A stretch of 64,000 nt of DNA from Adiantum capillus-veneris (taxonomy: Eukaryota > Streptophyta > Polypodiopsida > Polypodiales > Pteridaceae). The notes beneath the pieces are model-generated. The model saw only the letters and a list, made by a program, of their open reading frames with translations, was not told the DNA's origin and did no database searches. Below, piece by piece: positions 1-10,757 of the stretch (its first letter is position 1; each line of letters starts with the position of its first letter). The stretch spans positions 10,442,809-10,506,808 of the forward strand of contig CM043959.1 in NCBI GenBank assembly GCA_014529385.2, written 5' to 3'. A program made the position numbers and the translations under genes.

Positions 1-690
1 AAGTCTGCCAGACAATGGTGGTCTAGCCTACGGGCCAACGGTGAAGCTCCAAGAACATGGAAAGCTTTAAGAGCTTCCATTATGAAGCAGTTTTTGGACA
101 CCGATGCCAAAGACAAAGTACTCACTGAATGGCGAAGCTTGAAGATCTCTCCCTACGAATCCATTCACACATACATAGACAAGTTTTGGGATTACAAATC
201 AAAGCCACTGCCTTCAAGAAGTTGGATTTTGGAGAACAAAAGAAACAATTTTGTGCGAGCTTAACTGAAGCAATGGTGGAGTATGTCAACTCCCAAAGGC
301 CACGCACCATATCGGCGTTTATACGCCATACTATGGTGGCGCCTCGAATCAATTTCCAAACGGGGGCTAAAAGAAATTCTAAGTCCATGGAAAACAAGGG
401 TTCCAATGAGCCTAAGGGGAAGGACAATGTCCAAAAGTCTCTTAAGGGCAACTCCAACAAAGCTAAAGAGAAGGGAGTTTATAAAGGCAAAAATAAACTC
501 TCTCCTGAAGAGCTTGAGCGTTATCATAAGGATAACTGTTGTTTCAAGTGCGACGAGCAAGGGCATTCGTACCGCACTTGTCCCCAAAAGAACACCCACC
601 ATGAACCTCCTAGAGCTACCTTGGTCAAAATCCAAGAGGAGGAAATTCACCACAAAGGATCTCCTCTATGCCATGCTTGGGGAAAGGTAA
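1..690 (+). pseudogene. Element A gag (capsid/nucleocapsid), frameshifted
   Basis: Gag would form the particle and bind element RNA. The first ~240 bases read in one frame with capsid-like features (a W-R-S-L segment, then a Y-I-D-K-F-W-like segment). The homologous reading then continues in another frame that starts upstream at 129, so a frameshift lies near 190-240. The second frame ends in a basic Lys/Asn-rich linker and one zinc knuckle at 540-581, C-x2-C-x4-H-x4-C with all four ligands present. The 5' end is outside the window. The same knuckle occurs in element B, which supports the assignment. Confidence 0.85.
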
Positions 691-1122
691 GAGAACATGA
701 TGCTTTTATTCTCTTTGACCCTGGTTCTACTCACAATTTTATATCTATAGAATTGGCCACCAAGCTAGGCATACAAGCCTACGAGATGGGAGATTTCCTA
801 CCCGCAGACGGTGCTTTCAAGGGGCAAGAAGCTTCAGTCACTCCCTTAATTGGGAAATTGAGGCTCCATGTCCAAAGCTATGTGGACAAAGAGGACTTAT
901 TTATCTCTCTCTCAAGCATGGGGATGTAATCCTAGGGGCACCATGGTTTGATTGCATGGCTTCCAATGTTAAATTGCTTGAAAGGAGAATCTGCTTTATG
1001 TTCAGGGAAAAAGATATGTATATAGATGCTAAGAAAATGGGTAACACTATACCCATTGTACATACAAAAGCTTTCAACAAGTCAATAAAGATCTCCATTT
1101 CTGTGTACATGATTTTTGTTTA
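691..1122 (+). pseudogene. Element A retropepsin-like aspartic protease
   Basis: The frame that carries the gag zinc knuckle continues into a protease segment with the active-site loop F-D-P-G-S-T-H-N-F-I at about 715-745. Most plant gypsy proteases have D-S-G or D-T-G, and here the middle residue is Pro. A frameshift near 924 moves the C-terminal half, which carries I-L-G-A-P-W-F-D, into another frame that runs to a stop near 1122. Element B has the same layout with I-L-G-S-P-W. The enzyme would have cut the Gag-Pol polyprotein, but this copy is broken. Confidence 0.8.
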
Positions 1123-1214
1123 AGATTCCCAAAATGAACCTAATGTTTTAGCAAAAGAAAATATACACAATCAAAAGGAATTAGAGCTATCCAATTTTCT
1201 CAAGGGGTGTCAGG

Positions 1215-2480
1215 ATGTCTTTATTGATGAGTCACGACATCCCTTGTGAGCTACCTCCTAAACGAGGCAATGATGACCATGCAATTGAACTTCTTCCAAG
1301 AAGTTCACCGCCTAACAAACCTCCTTATAGAGTTTCTCAAGCGCAACAAGAGGAGATTATGCGGCAAGTGCATGAGTTAGTTAAGAAGGGCATGGTTAGG
1401 CCTAGCTCATCTCCATTTTGTTCTCCTGTGCTACTAGTGCAAAAGAAAGACGGCACATATCGTATGTGTGTCAACTATAGAGCACTACATAGGATCACTA
1501 TCAAAAATAGGTTTCCCGTTCCACGAGTAGAAGACCTATTTGATAAGCTACAAGGGTCCACCTACTTCAATAGGATTAACCTAAAAAGTGGCTATCATCA
1601 AATAAGGATAGTTGATCAAGACATTGTAAAGACTGCATTTTGCACTACGTTTGGTCTTTACGAATATATCGTCATGCCTTTTGGCTTGACCAGTGCACCA
1701 GCCACATTCAAACGCTTGATGGAGAATCTATTCAGGCCTCACTGAACCTTTACTAGAGTGTTCTTTGATGATATCATCATCTACTTTAATTCATTAGACA
1801 AACACAAGCAACAGCTCCAAGTAATATTTCAAGTTCTAAGAGAGAATAAACTTTATGTTATTAGAAAGAAAAGTGAATTTTCTTACAAGAGATTCATTAT
1901 TTAGGTCACATTATCTCTCAAAATGGCATCTAAATGGTTCCATCAAAGTTAGAGGTAATAAAAGGATGGACTAAACCAACTAATTTTCATGAACTAAGAA
2001 GCTTTATAGGTATGCGTGCATACTATATACGCTTCATAGAAAAGTTCTCACTAATTAGCAAGACCATTACATGATCTAACAAAGAAAAACGTTAGGTACA
2101 CATGGTCTGCCAAGAAAAACAATGCTTTTGAAAAGCTTAAAGAAAAGCTTATCTCTCAACCTGTGCTTACACTACCGGATCTCTCAAAGCGATTTGAGGT
2201 CCAATGTGATGCTTGTGGTGATTGCCTTGTAGCTTTTTTGCTCCAAGAAGGACATGCCATAGGCTATGAAAGTCGAAGGCTTGACTCTGTTGAGCAAGCT
2301 CTAGGCATATATGAAAAGGATCTCCTTGCAGTTCTACATGCCTTAGACTCATGGAAACAAATGAGGTGGGCAAACTTTGTTTTGCAATTTCATTTTCATA
2401 TTTCTCACATTGCTGGCAAGCACAATGAAGTAGCTGATGCACTCTCAAGATGGCCGAGAGTGAATGCGGTTTCCATAGCA
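1215..2480 (+). pseudogene. Element A reverse transcriptase and RNase H
   Basis: RT N-terminal motifs are clear: S-P-V-L-L-V-Q-K-K-D-G, M-C-V-N-Y-R-A-L, I-N-L-K-S-G-Y-H-Q-I-R, and M-P-F-G-L-T-S-A-P-A-T-F. A stop follows at 1743-1745. The catalytic F-F-D-D box lies just beyond it at about 1758-1769. From 1780 to 2160 the palm/thumb reading is broken by several stops. RNase H restarts at 2163 (V-Q-C-D-A-C-G, then Y-E-K-D-L-L-A-V-L-H-A-L). Next comes an abrupt join from S-W-K-Q to M-R-W-A-N-F, which removes about 30 residues including the expected T-D-H-x-S-L segment. The domain ends with V-A-D-A-L-S-R. It is not functional. Confidence 0.9.
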
Positions 2481-3945
2481 ACTCACAATGATCTATCTTC
2501 TATGATAGATGAGTATGCTATTGATCTCGATTTTAGAGATGTGATTTCAGCCCTTGCACTAGGGAAGAAAGAGGAACCATTTACTTTACAAGATGGTTAT
2601 CTTCTCTATCGCAATAGACTATGTGTTACTAGCTCACTACGTGAGAAAGTAATGTATGAATCTCAGGCTCCTTCTTATGCAGAGCCTAGAGGGATTCAGT
2701 CTACCATAAAGGGGATTGAAACATATTTCTATTGGCCTACCATGAAAGTAAACATACAAGAGTATGTTTCTAAATGTGTGGTATGCAAAAAGATGAAGTT
2801 TGATAGAGGGAAGCAACCTGGATTGCTTCAACCTTTGCCAATCCCTAATTCACCATGGGAGAGTATATCCATGGATTTTATCTTTGGGTTGCCTAAAACT
2901 ATCCATGGGAATACAGGAATATGGATGATAGTAGACAGGTTCAGTAAACAAGCTCATTTTATACCTGTCAAAAAGACTATCAAAGCCCATCAAATGGAAA
3001 CCCTCTTCATTTCACAAATCTTCAAGTACCATGGCTTGCCAATGTCCATAGTGTCGGATAGAGATCCTAGAATGACAAGTAATTTCTAGAAGGGTCTCTT
3101 TGAGAATTTAGGAACAAGGATAAACTTCTCTTTGGTCTATCACCCACAAACGGATGGCCAAAGTGAAATAGCTAACCTAGTAATTATCGATCTACTAAAA
3201 GCCTATATAACGGAAGTAGATCAAAGATCCCAATGGGAGAAGTACTTACCCTAAGTGGAGTATGCCTACAATAACACTGTACATACTTCCACAGGAAAAG
3301 CACCTTTAGGTAATTGAGGGAAGATCAAAAAGTCCCTTGCTACTTAAGATACACGGGAAGATCTTCACTACAGATGAGTATAGCCGAGATCTACAAGAAT
3401 CTTTCTAAAAGATTAAGGATTCTATCTTATCTCACAGCAAAGGCAAAAGGCTAGTGCTGACAAGCACAGAAGAGCCCAAGCCTTTGAAGAACATGATTGG
3501 GTCTTACTCAAATTTCCTAAGGCTTGATTAAGGCACACGACAGGCAAGAATCCTACAGCACCAAATGTACTATGCTAAGTTAGCAAAAAGGTACTATGGT
3601 ACCTTCCAAATTCTTAGGCCAATCAATGAGATGGCCTATCAACTCAAGTTTACAACCATTGACTCATACACACTGATTTCCATGTGAGCCTACTAAAGCC
3701 TTACAAAGGAGAGCCACCTCAAGAACCAACTATTGAAGAACCCACTGGAGATCGAGGACCAAGAAGAGGTGTTGCAGCTCGAGTCCATTCTTCGACATGA
3801 AGACAAGGTACTAAGAGGTGGTAAGACTATTCAATGATATATTATTAAGTTTAAGAATTATCCTTTTGAAGATGCTAGATGGATGCAAGGCATACAATTA
3901 AAGGATAACCTAAACCTTGTCAATGCTTACAATGCTTCCCTAGAG
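2481..3945 (+). pseudogene. Element A integrase and chromodomain-like tail
   Basis: The N-terminal zinc region keeps its Cys pair (K-C-V-V-C-K-K, about 2773-2793), but the His positions have been replaced. The core keeps two catalytic Asp regions: S-M-D-F-I-F-G-L-P near 2869 and S-D-R-D-P-R near 3054. A stop follows at 3087-3089. The reading resumes with Y-H-P-Q-T-D-G-Q-S-E near 3138, which supplies the catalytic Glu, and then breaks up. Near 3790-3945 a K-F-K-N-Y-P-F-E-D-A-R-W stretch looks like the chromodomain tail of plant chromoviruses. In such elements that tail is thought to steer insertion to heterochromatin (family knowledge; subtype is inference). Confidence 0.8.
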
Positions 3946-4288
3946 TAAGCAAATGTACAAATGTTAAAAATGAACAAAGTTTTTGTCTTATAAGACTTTT
4001 AAAAAAAAAATTGTGCACAAAAACGAAGTAGTATGCATGCTTAGATCAAGTTTGTGGAGAGGACGTCTCCCAAACACCAAGTAGAGCTTGGCACTCCACT
4101 ATGGAAGATTGATAGGACTAATGTGCAGACATGCTTGCGATAGCTTAGGCTCTCAAGCGCCAAATGGACTAATCATCCATTCTGGAACGATGTCGTAGGG
4201 TAACATAGGGATCCTCTACCCGCTAGGGAAAAGGACTAATGAATATGCTTTATCTTCTCTACCCCATAGTCGAGGACGACTATGATTT

Positions 4289-4299
4289 CAAGAGAGAGG
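4289..4299 (+). promoter_or_regulatory. Polypurine tract of element A
   Basis: A purine-only run (AAGAGAGAGG) lies 3 bases before the 3' LTR start at 4303. This is the expected primer site for plus-strand DNA synthesis. The 340 bases upstream (3946-4288) hold no coding signal and look like the element's 3' untranslated region. Confidence 0.75.
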
Positions 4300-4302
4300 T
4301 AA

Positions 4303-5828
4303 TGTCATAATAATCAATATCTAATTCTCCTAAATGATTTTCTCATGTTAAACTGCTCATTTAATATGGGGAAGTGCGAGGGGAGAAAAAGCTAGAATAT
4401 TGGTTAAGCTAGCAGACCGGCCACCACAGGGATCCAAAGGAGGGAAAATAGGGATCCAAAAGGGGGGCCACCTAAGGTTCCAAAAATTCAAAGGTTCTAT
4501 CCAAAGGTCAAAAGCCTAGGGAAATTGGATGCTTTGTGCGTGTCCCAAAAGTCTTCAACCATCCCTACATAGGAGGGGGCGATCCCTAGAAGTAGGAGAT
4601 GAGAGAGAAACTCACACACACACACACACACACAAGCTCCCTTTACACAAAGGGAATGAGGGACACATGTGAGCTCCCTAGCCCAGATGCCCACAAGGTG
4701 TACTCAATTCCTATTGGATGGCCATGGAGGTGGACCAATGAAAATTAATCTAGAGTAAATATAGTTTAAAAACACTTAATAAAAGAACCAATAAGAATTT
4801 AGCTCTCTAGAAGACTATTGGACAGTGTCCCCAAGGGGTCCAATGAGCATTCAACAGCCCAATGGCTTGCCTAATTCCTATTGCCCAGGAGGCAAAGGGG
4901 TCCAATGAGAGTTTAGTTGAATTAAGTAATTACCTAAAGCTCTCACAAAAGGGGAAAGAGGGACACATGTCATAAGACTATCACTTATGCTGCTTAATTT
5001 CCATGGCTAGGCATGGGGAGGTCCAATGAGGTGTGAGGATGAGCAAATAGCAAGAGGGGTCGACCAAGAGAGAGAGGGGCTGATTTTTGGCAAGGATTTT
5101 CACACACACACATAGACACCCACACACACAATCTCATGTGTGAATCAAAGAAGAATCTCTCTCCTTCTCAAGCTTTAATGAAAAGCTTACCACCTACTCC
5201 AAGCTTGAGAAGGGGGGCCTACACCAACAACTCTTGGCTTTATAATGCAAATCCAACCAAGAGCCAAGCTTCAATGCATGCTCATCTCCTCTACCATGCT
5301 AATTACTAAGCTAAGCTATGCTAATATAAGTGATTATGTGAGGAGATGTACATCTTTCTTGTAAGAATACTCCTTCTTCCTCTCAATCTACTCTCATACC
5401 CCGCTAGCTCTCACCATCTTTGAAGGTGAGTGAGGTCTTGGGTCTGAGACTGTGAGGGAATTGATGTTGTGTTTGATAAGTGTTTTGCTTAGTGCATGAA
5501 GTTTACATCTTCATTGCACTAGCTAGTATTGAAGGAACACAAAGAACTGTATTATAAAATGTCTCTCTTCATGGGAGAAACCATAATACAAAGCCTTTTG
5601 GAGGGGGGACCGGCTCCATGAAAATCCGGTCCTCAATTGTTGTCAATTGCTTAATTTCCCTCTCTTTTGAAGTATTTTTCATGCTATCTAACTAGGTGTT
5701 ATACTTTTAATTGCTCTCTCCACCCAAGCACTCTTGTTATGCTCATTAGGAAGATATTCTAATGGAATGCTCACTATGTTCATGCTATTTTCCGCTACAT
5801 ACACGTTACTAGGCCATTAAATGTTACA
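4303..5828 (+). repeat. 3' LTR of element A (1526 bp)
   Basis: The repeat begins TGTCATAA and ends TGTTACA, following the TG...CA rule. It aligns along its length with the solo LTR at 50377-51937; both share the ATTTAATATGGGGAAGT block near the start and the GAGGGGGGACCGG block near the end. It contains AC microsatellites at 4613-4634 and about 5100-5131. The boundaries rest on that comparison and on the adjacent polypurine tract. Confidence 0.9.
4613..4634. repeat. (AC)11 microsatellite inside the LTR of A
   Basis: A pure dinucleotide run. The same LTR position carries an AC run in the solo LTR (about 50754-50772), so the repeat is inherited with the LTR. Confidence 0.9.
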
Positions 5829-6900
5829 GGGCATGTAGAAAAGCTAAAATCTCTTTTTTGTATAATATGCCCAAGACTTGTTCATTGGCATTGAGCCTTC
5901 ATTTTTCATATGCTATGGCATGCCATTCTTGAAGTAATATTTCTCTAAGGCAATCACCACAAGCATCACATTGGACCTCAAATGATTTTGAGAGATCCAA
6001 AAGCATAAGGGTTGGTTGGGAGAGGTAACCTTATCTTTGAGATTATTGAAAGCATTTTTCTTTTTAGTAGTCCATGACTTAACGTTCTTCTTTGTTAAGT
6101 CATGTAATGGTCCTGCTATTTGAGAGAATTTGGCTATGAAGCGTTTATAGTATGCACACATATCAATAAAGCTTTGTATCTCATGTAGATTCCTTGGATT
6201 AGGCCATGCTTTTATTACCTCCAACTTTGATGGATCCAAATATGGATACCATCTTGAGAGATAATATGACCTAAATATTGAATCTGTTGAAGGAAAAAAA
6301 TTCTCTTTTTTTAATTTAATAAAAAGCTTGTTCTCCCTCAAAGCTTGAAAAATTACCTGGAGATGTTTCTTGTGCTCCTCCAAGGACTTAGAGTAGATGA
6401 TGATATCATCAAAGAACACTCCCTAGTGTACTTGAGGTAGGGTGTAAATATTTTCTCCATCAAATGATTGAATATGGCTGAAGCATTTGTCAAACCAAAA
6501 GGCATGACAAGATATTCATAAAGACCAAACATTGTATGAAACGTGGTCTTTATGTTATCTTCATTCACTATTCTTATTTAATGATAGACACTTTAAGTTC
6601 AATCCTACAGAAGTAGATCAAACCTTGTAGCTTATCAAACATATCTTCGACCCGCGGTACGAGAAATTTATTTTTGATAGTGATATGGCTTAGCACTCGA
6701 TAGTCCACACACATGTGGTATGTACCATCTTTCATTTGCACTAAAAGGACTGGAGAACCAAAGGAAGAGGATCTATGCCTCACCATCCCCTTGTCTGCCA
6801 ATTCATGTACTTTCCTCATGATCTCCTCTTGTTGAGCTTGGGAAACTCGATAAGGAGGCTTGTTAGGCGTTGAGACTCCTAGTATGAGCTCAATTCGATG
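5829..6900 (-). pseudogene. Element B reverse transcriptase and partial RNase H
   Basis: Overlapping minus-strand readings give the RT in three frames. The first, from 6819, has S-P-V-L-L-V-Q-M-K-D-G, M-C-V-D-Y-R-V-L and P-R-V-E-D-M-F-D-K-L. The second, at 6568-6353, has [16 protein letters not shown]. The third, from 6419, has the catalytic F-F-D-D-I-I-I-Y-S box, then the thumb and connection region. RNase H starts near 5960 and is cut off after L-A-F-L-H-A at 5829, where the LTR of A begins. At least two frameshifts separate the pieces. The cut point corresponds to the intact L-H-A-L-D-S-W in element A. Confidence 0.88.
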
Positions 6901-7044
6901 GTCATCATCTTCTCATTTTGGGGGTAAGTCCATAGGGATATCATCGGTAAAAACATCTTGGAATCCATGTAGAAAATTAGAAAAGTCTAACTCTTCTTGA
7001 TTCCTACCATTTTCATTTGATAAAACATTAGGACCTTTTATGGA

Positions 7045-7606
7045 TTGTTTGAAAAAACCATGTACGCAAAAACTGAGCTTTTCATTGATTTGTCAAAAGC
7101 AGGAGAATTTACAAGGGGTATGGTACTACCAGGCTCATTAGCATCTATATACATGTTCTTTTCCTGTATTGATATACAACCTTCTTTCAAGGAACTTTAC
7201 ATTAATAGCCATATGGTCAAACCATGGTGACCCTAGGATGACATCTTCATGCTTGAGAGGAGAGATGAAGAAATCTTCTTTGTCAACATAGCCTTGGACA
7301 TGAAGCCTCAATTTACCAATCAAGGGAGTACCTGTAGCTTCTTGCCCCTTGAAGGCTGCATTGGCTACAACACATCTCCCATCTCATGAGCTTGAATGTC
7401 TAACTTGGTGACCCAACTCCGTTGATATGAAATCATGAGTAGAGCCAAGGTCAAACAAGAAGAAGGCATCATGCTCCCTTACCTTTCCTCAAGCAGAGGA
7501 GAGATGTGCCCAACTCCATTGATATGAAATCGTGAGTAGAGCCAAGGTCAAATAAGAAGAAGGCATCATGCTCCCTTACCTTTCCCCAAGCACAGGAGAG
7601 TTGTTA
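7045..7606 (-). pseudogene. Element B aspartic protease with duplicated active-site segment
   Basis: Minus-strand reading shows the active-site loop F-D-L-G-S-T-H-D-F-I-S-M-E-L-G, then L-R-L-H-V-Q-G-Y-V-D-K-E-D and V-I-L-G-S-P-W-F-D. The loop region is present twice in tandem (7412-7508 and 7509-7600) with a 97-bp period. That period is not a multiple of three and so shifts the frame. The middle residue of the D-x-G triad is Leu here and Pro in element A, so the usual Ser or Thr is missing from both. Confidence 0.8.
7412..7600 (-). repeat. 97-bp tandem duplication
   Basis: Both units begin CCCAACTCC and run through GCATCATGCTCCCTTACC. They differ at only a few positions, which suggests a fairly recent duplication within the decayed protease. 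Confidence 0.9.
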
Positions 7607-9083
7607 TCCTTTGCAATGAGCATTCTCTTTTGGAGCTTTGATCATGGAAGCTCTAGGAGTCTCATTGCGGGCATTTCTTTTGCGGCAAGAATGATAGCCA
7701 TGTCCTTGCTCTCCACACTTAAAGCATTTGTGGTCCTTGCGAAAAGATTCTAGGTCTTCAGGAGAGACTTTATTTTTACCTTTGTAAACTCCCTTCTTCT
7801 TGGACCGATTGTTTTTGTTGTTGTTGGAATTGACTCTTGGAAGAGTTTTGGGTATTGTTTTTCCCCTTTGGCGCATCATTTTGATCTTTGTTTTCCATGG
7901 GCTTGGCATTCCTTTTAGCCCCTTATTGGAAATTGATGCGTGAAGCAACCATAGTGTGTGGATTACTTTTTGATAGAACCAGGCTGTTGGGAGTTAACAT
8001 ACTCAGCCATTTCTTCAGGTAATCCTACACAAAATTGTTGCTTTTGCTTGGCAAAATCTATCTTTTGAAAGATAGTATCCTTGAGATGTAAACCCCAAAA
8101 CTTGATTACATAATTGTGGATAGACTCATCTCGTTGGAGAGTAGCTTCAAACTCTGCCATTCAATAAGCACTTTCTCCTTTGCATCGCTTGCAAGAAATT
8201 GCTTCATGATGGAAACTCGTAGAGTTTTCCATGTGTTTGGGGCTTTGCCTTTGCCACGAAGGCTAGCCTAACATTGATGATGAGTAGATTTTTGGAAGTG
8301 CATAGCTACATGACATAGCTTGGAGGACTCTGTGAAGACCTCGTCTCCAAAGGCCGCATCAAATTGTCGGATACATGTCAATACTTTGTCAATAGCACCA
8401 AAGGTGACATCATAGGTAAGAAAAGAGACACTCTTTCCTCCCTCTTTGAATTTCTTGAGTTTTTTGGACCTTCTCCATGTAGGGTAGGATTTGCAATGTC
8501 CTCTTCTCTTGTATTCTCTAGGAGAATTGTTGTTGCTTTCATTGAAAGAGGAGGAAGATGAAGAAGAAGGAGAAGAGGGTGACCTCTTTCTTGACTTTTT
8601 CTTCCTTTGTTTCCTCTCTTTCCTTTTGGAGTGAAAAGGAGAAGGACTATGGATTGACCGTTTCCTCTCGGGAGGAGTTGGCGATCATCTAGACCGCCAT
8701 CTTTGTGGAGCCACATCTTCAGAGGAGCTTAGTGATTCACTTCTTTCTAGTTCTTTGGATTCCTCATCTCTTATGGGAGAGAGTCTTCTTCTGGGAGTCT
8801 CATCAAGAGGCCTCCTAAGCTCTCTCTCCTCTTGGAGAGGAAGGGAAATCCTATAAGCACGAAGTTGTTGAGTAACTTCGGCTTGCAAAGCAAGGTTGCC
8901 CATTTCTTGTTGCAACCTAGTAACAAGATAATTAACAAACATGGGGTCATCATTATCAGCACCTTCATGTGTAAAATCAAAGTTGTCAATATTCTTTCTA
9001 CTCTTTTGGTTATTGTCAACCGTGCTAATTAAACTTATGTATAAATTACTTTGTACTTTAGCACCCTCAAAAACCTTAGTCAC
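7604..9083 (-). pseudogene. Element B gag, several frameshifts
   Basis: The N-terminal frame starts at an ATG at 9083 and carries an acidic stretch, then an Arg/Ser/Glu-rich stretch to about 8690. The middle continues through other frames at 8378-8716 and 7963-8160, with capsid-like features (L-P-E-E-M-A-E-Y-V-N-S-Q-Q-P) that match element A gag. The C-terminal frame (7948-7604) has a basic linker and a complete zinc knuckle, C-F-K-C-G-E-Q-G-H-G-Y-H-S-C. The N-terminal half, absent from A because of the window edge, is seen only here. Confidence 0.8.
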
Positions 9084-9116
9084 TGCTCTTCTTTACCTTT
9101 GAAAATTAGTTCTTAA

Positions 9117-10436
9117 CACTAGGTTGGTAATGGGACACTTTTATGTCCTGTTAAGTGACCATTTTCCTTGAATTATGTCAAGAGTTTCAAAATGGATTTT
9201 GAGGTGCTATCTATCTAGAAAGTTGTCTCATGAGCTGAAAAAAACTCGACATTTTTTTGGAATATCAATTCCATCTTTAACATTGTCCTTGCACAACATT
9301 TCACAACCTAAACTGTGTGAAAAAACGGGTCCTGTTTTTGGCTTTTTTCAACTTTTTGCAACTATACCACTCTAGAATTCATGTTTGTGAGGTCTATAAT
9401 AATAGAGAACTATCTTTAGTAGTCCTCAACATGTCCTGATGCTTCTAGGGAGAAATAAATATTAAAGTTGTAAGTTATGACCAAATTACAAAAATTGTCA
9501 AATCCTGTTTTTTAGCCAATTTTATCTCTTCTATGATTTTTTTGGTGGATTTCATGATATCCAAATCCATTTTTGATTTTCTATGTCGTATATTGTAACA
9601 TAAAGCTAATATTCCTTGAGTTTTGGGGTACCTAATACCCTATTTTGCATAGTACACAACGATGGTTGATTTTTTCAATTATAGAAGAAAACGACACATT
9701 CTAGTATATCAAGTATAGCTTTTTCAATATTGTTAGTTTCTTGTGACAACTACGTGCATTTTGTAGGTAGTAACCATATCTAGTCATAAGGATCAAACTT
9801 GGCTAGATATTGAATAGTTTCTATGGGATTCTACAACTCATAATGTTGAACCTAGTTTTTTCATGTTTGCTGTATTTAACACTTCATCTTTGTCCCCTAG
9901 ATTCCTCTTGGTAAGAGATGTATTATTCTTTTGACATGCTCCATGGCTCCTTATGAACATAAAGGAAAATAGGGAACTAGGAAAACATGCATGTATTATT
10001 TGTATTGAACGTGGCTATTGAAACTTTGATGATAGGTTTGCAGAATGGTAAAAATTCAACTTTTTTGTACCTATTTATTTTGGCAAAACAAAAAATAGTG
10101 AGTGAGAAGCAATCATATGTTCTGATCACCAACCCATTGAAGTTAACTAGGGAGTTTATCTCAAGTCCTACAAAAATCCCTAATCTTATTTTTATGCAAC
10201 AAAACGTAAGAAATGACTGTTTGATGAAAATTCATTGGTCCATCAACTTTGGAGGCTTGGTGTGACCAAAAGATGAGAAATTTTACAAGTTTCTTATTTT
10301 TTACATGTGTAGTAGGCCTTGAACTATAACCTCATGAGAGGATTTTACAAAATGATTGGATCTACTATGGTTTTGGAGGTTTTTTTCAAAACCCTGAAAG
10401 GACACTTTTATGTCCTGTTAGGTTACCAACCTAGTG
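9117..10436. mobile_element. TTAA-flanked non-autonomous transposon, copy 1 (1320 bp)
   Basis: The element starts CACTAGGTTGGTAA and ends with its inverse, TTACCAACCTAGTG. It is flanked by TTAA on both sides (9113-9116 and 10437-10440). Just inside each end is a short hairpin, GGACA-CTTTTA-TGTCC or its inverse. No transposase is visible; the longest frame (9987-10265, 92 aa) resembles nothing recognised. A second copy in opposite orientation lies at 48462-49704. It interrupts the leader of element B. TTAA duplication is known for piggyBac-type elements; assignment to that group is only a hypothesis. Confidence 0.85.
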
Positions 10437-10743
10437 TTAAGCAACCACCCTCGTGGTTTAGAAACTGTTGATTGAAAATACTAATGGAGAGGGTCTAACA
10501 TTGCTCAATTGATTATGGTTCCTGTTGATCTTGCTAGTAGCTCAATAATGGTTTAGCCAAAGGCAAGACCTGAGAGACTCCATTATTAAGACTATAGTTT
10601 CCAATGGTGTACCTCCTTGAACTAAGTCATTTTCAACCAAGATAATAGATCCCTGTCCCACTTACCCTATTGCAATGAATAGGTCCAACCTTTCATGGAC
10701 AACTTAAGGACCTCTCTTCTTAAGCAAAAACAGAGAAACCAAT

Positions 10744-10757
10744 AGCTATGATACCTG
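10744..10757 (-). promoter_or_regulatory. Primer-binding site of element B (initiator tRNA-Met type)
   Basis: The minus strand reads CAGGTATCATAGC two bases inside the LTR edge at 10760. It resembles the plant consensus TGGTATCAGAGC complementary to initiator tRNA-Met, with mismatches that fit an old copy. Confidence 0.6.

Larger units (their letters stand above)
1..5828 (+). mobile_element. Element A: Ty3/gypsy LTR retrotransposon, 3' part
   Basis: Gag, protease, RT, RNase H and integrase remnants lie in the usual Ty3/gypsy order (integrase after RNase H), followed by a polypurine tract and one 3' LTR. The 5' LTR and the start of gag lie beyond the left edge. Stops and frameshifts occur in every domain and RNase H has an internal deletion, so the copy is defective. 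A chromodomain-like tail suggests a chromovirus (inference). On the right, the minus-strand RNase H of element B begins exactly at the LTR edge, so A appears to have inserted into B. Confidence 0.9.

Noticed and set aside
9987-10265. 92-aa frame in the TTAA transposon as a conserved gene, since copy 2 has a matching frame
   Set aside because: Similarity follows overall DNA identity, amino-acid changes are frequent and the C-terminal ends differ by an indel; no transposase motif.
9117-10436. Classification as a CACTA (EnSpm) transposon
   Set aside because: The ends start CACTA, but the 3-bp flanks are TAA and TTA, not direct repeats, in both copies; TTAA fits both sides of both copies.
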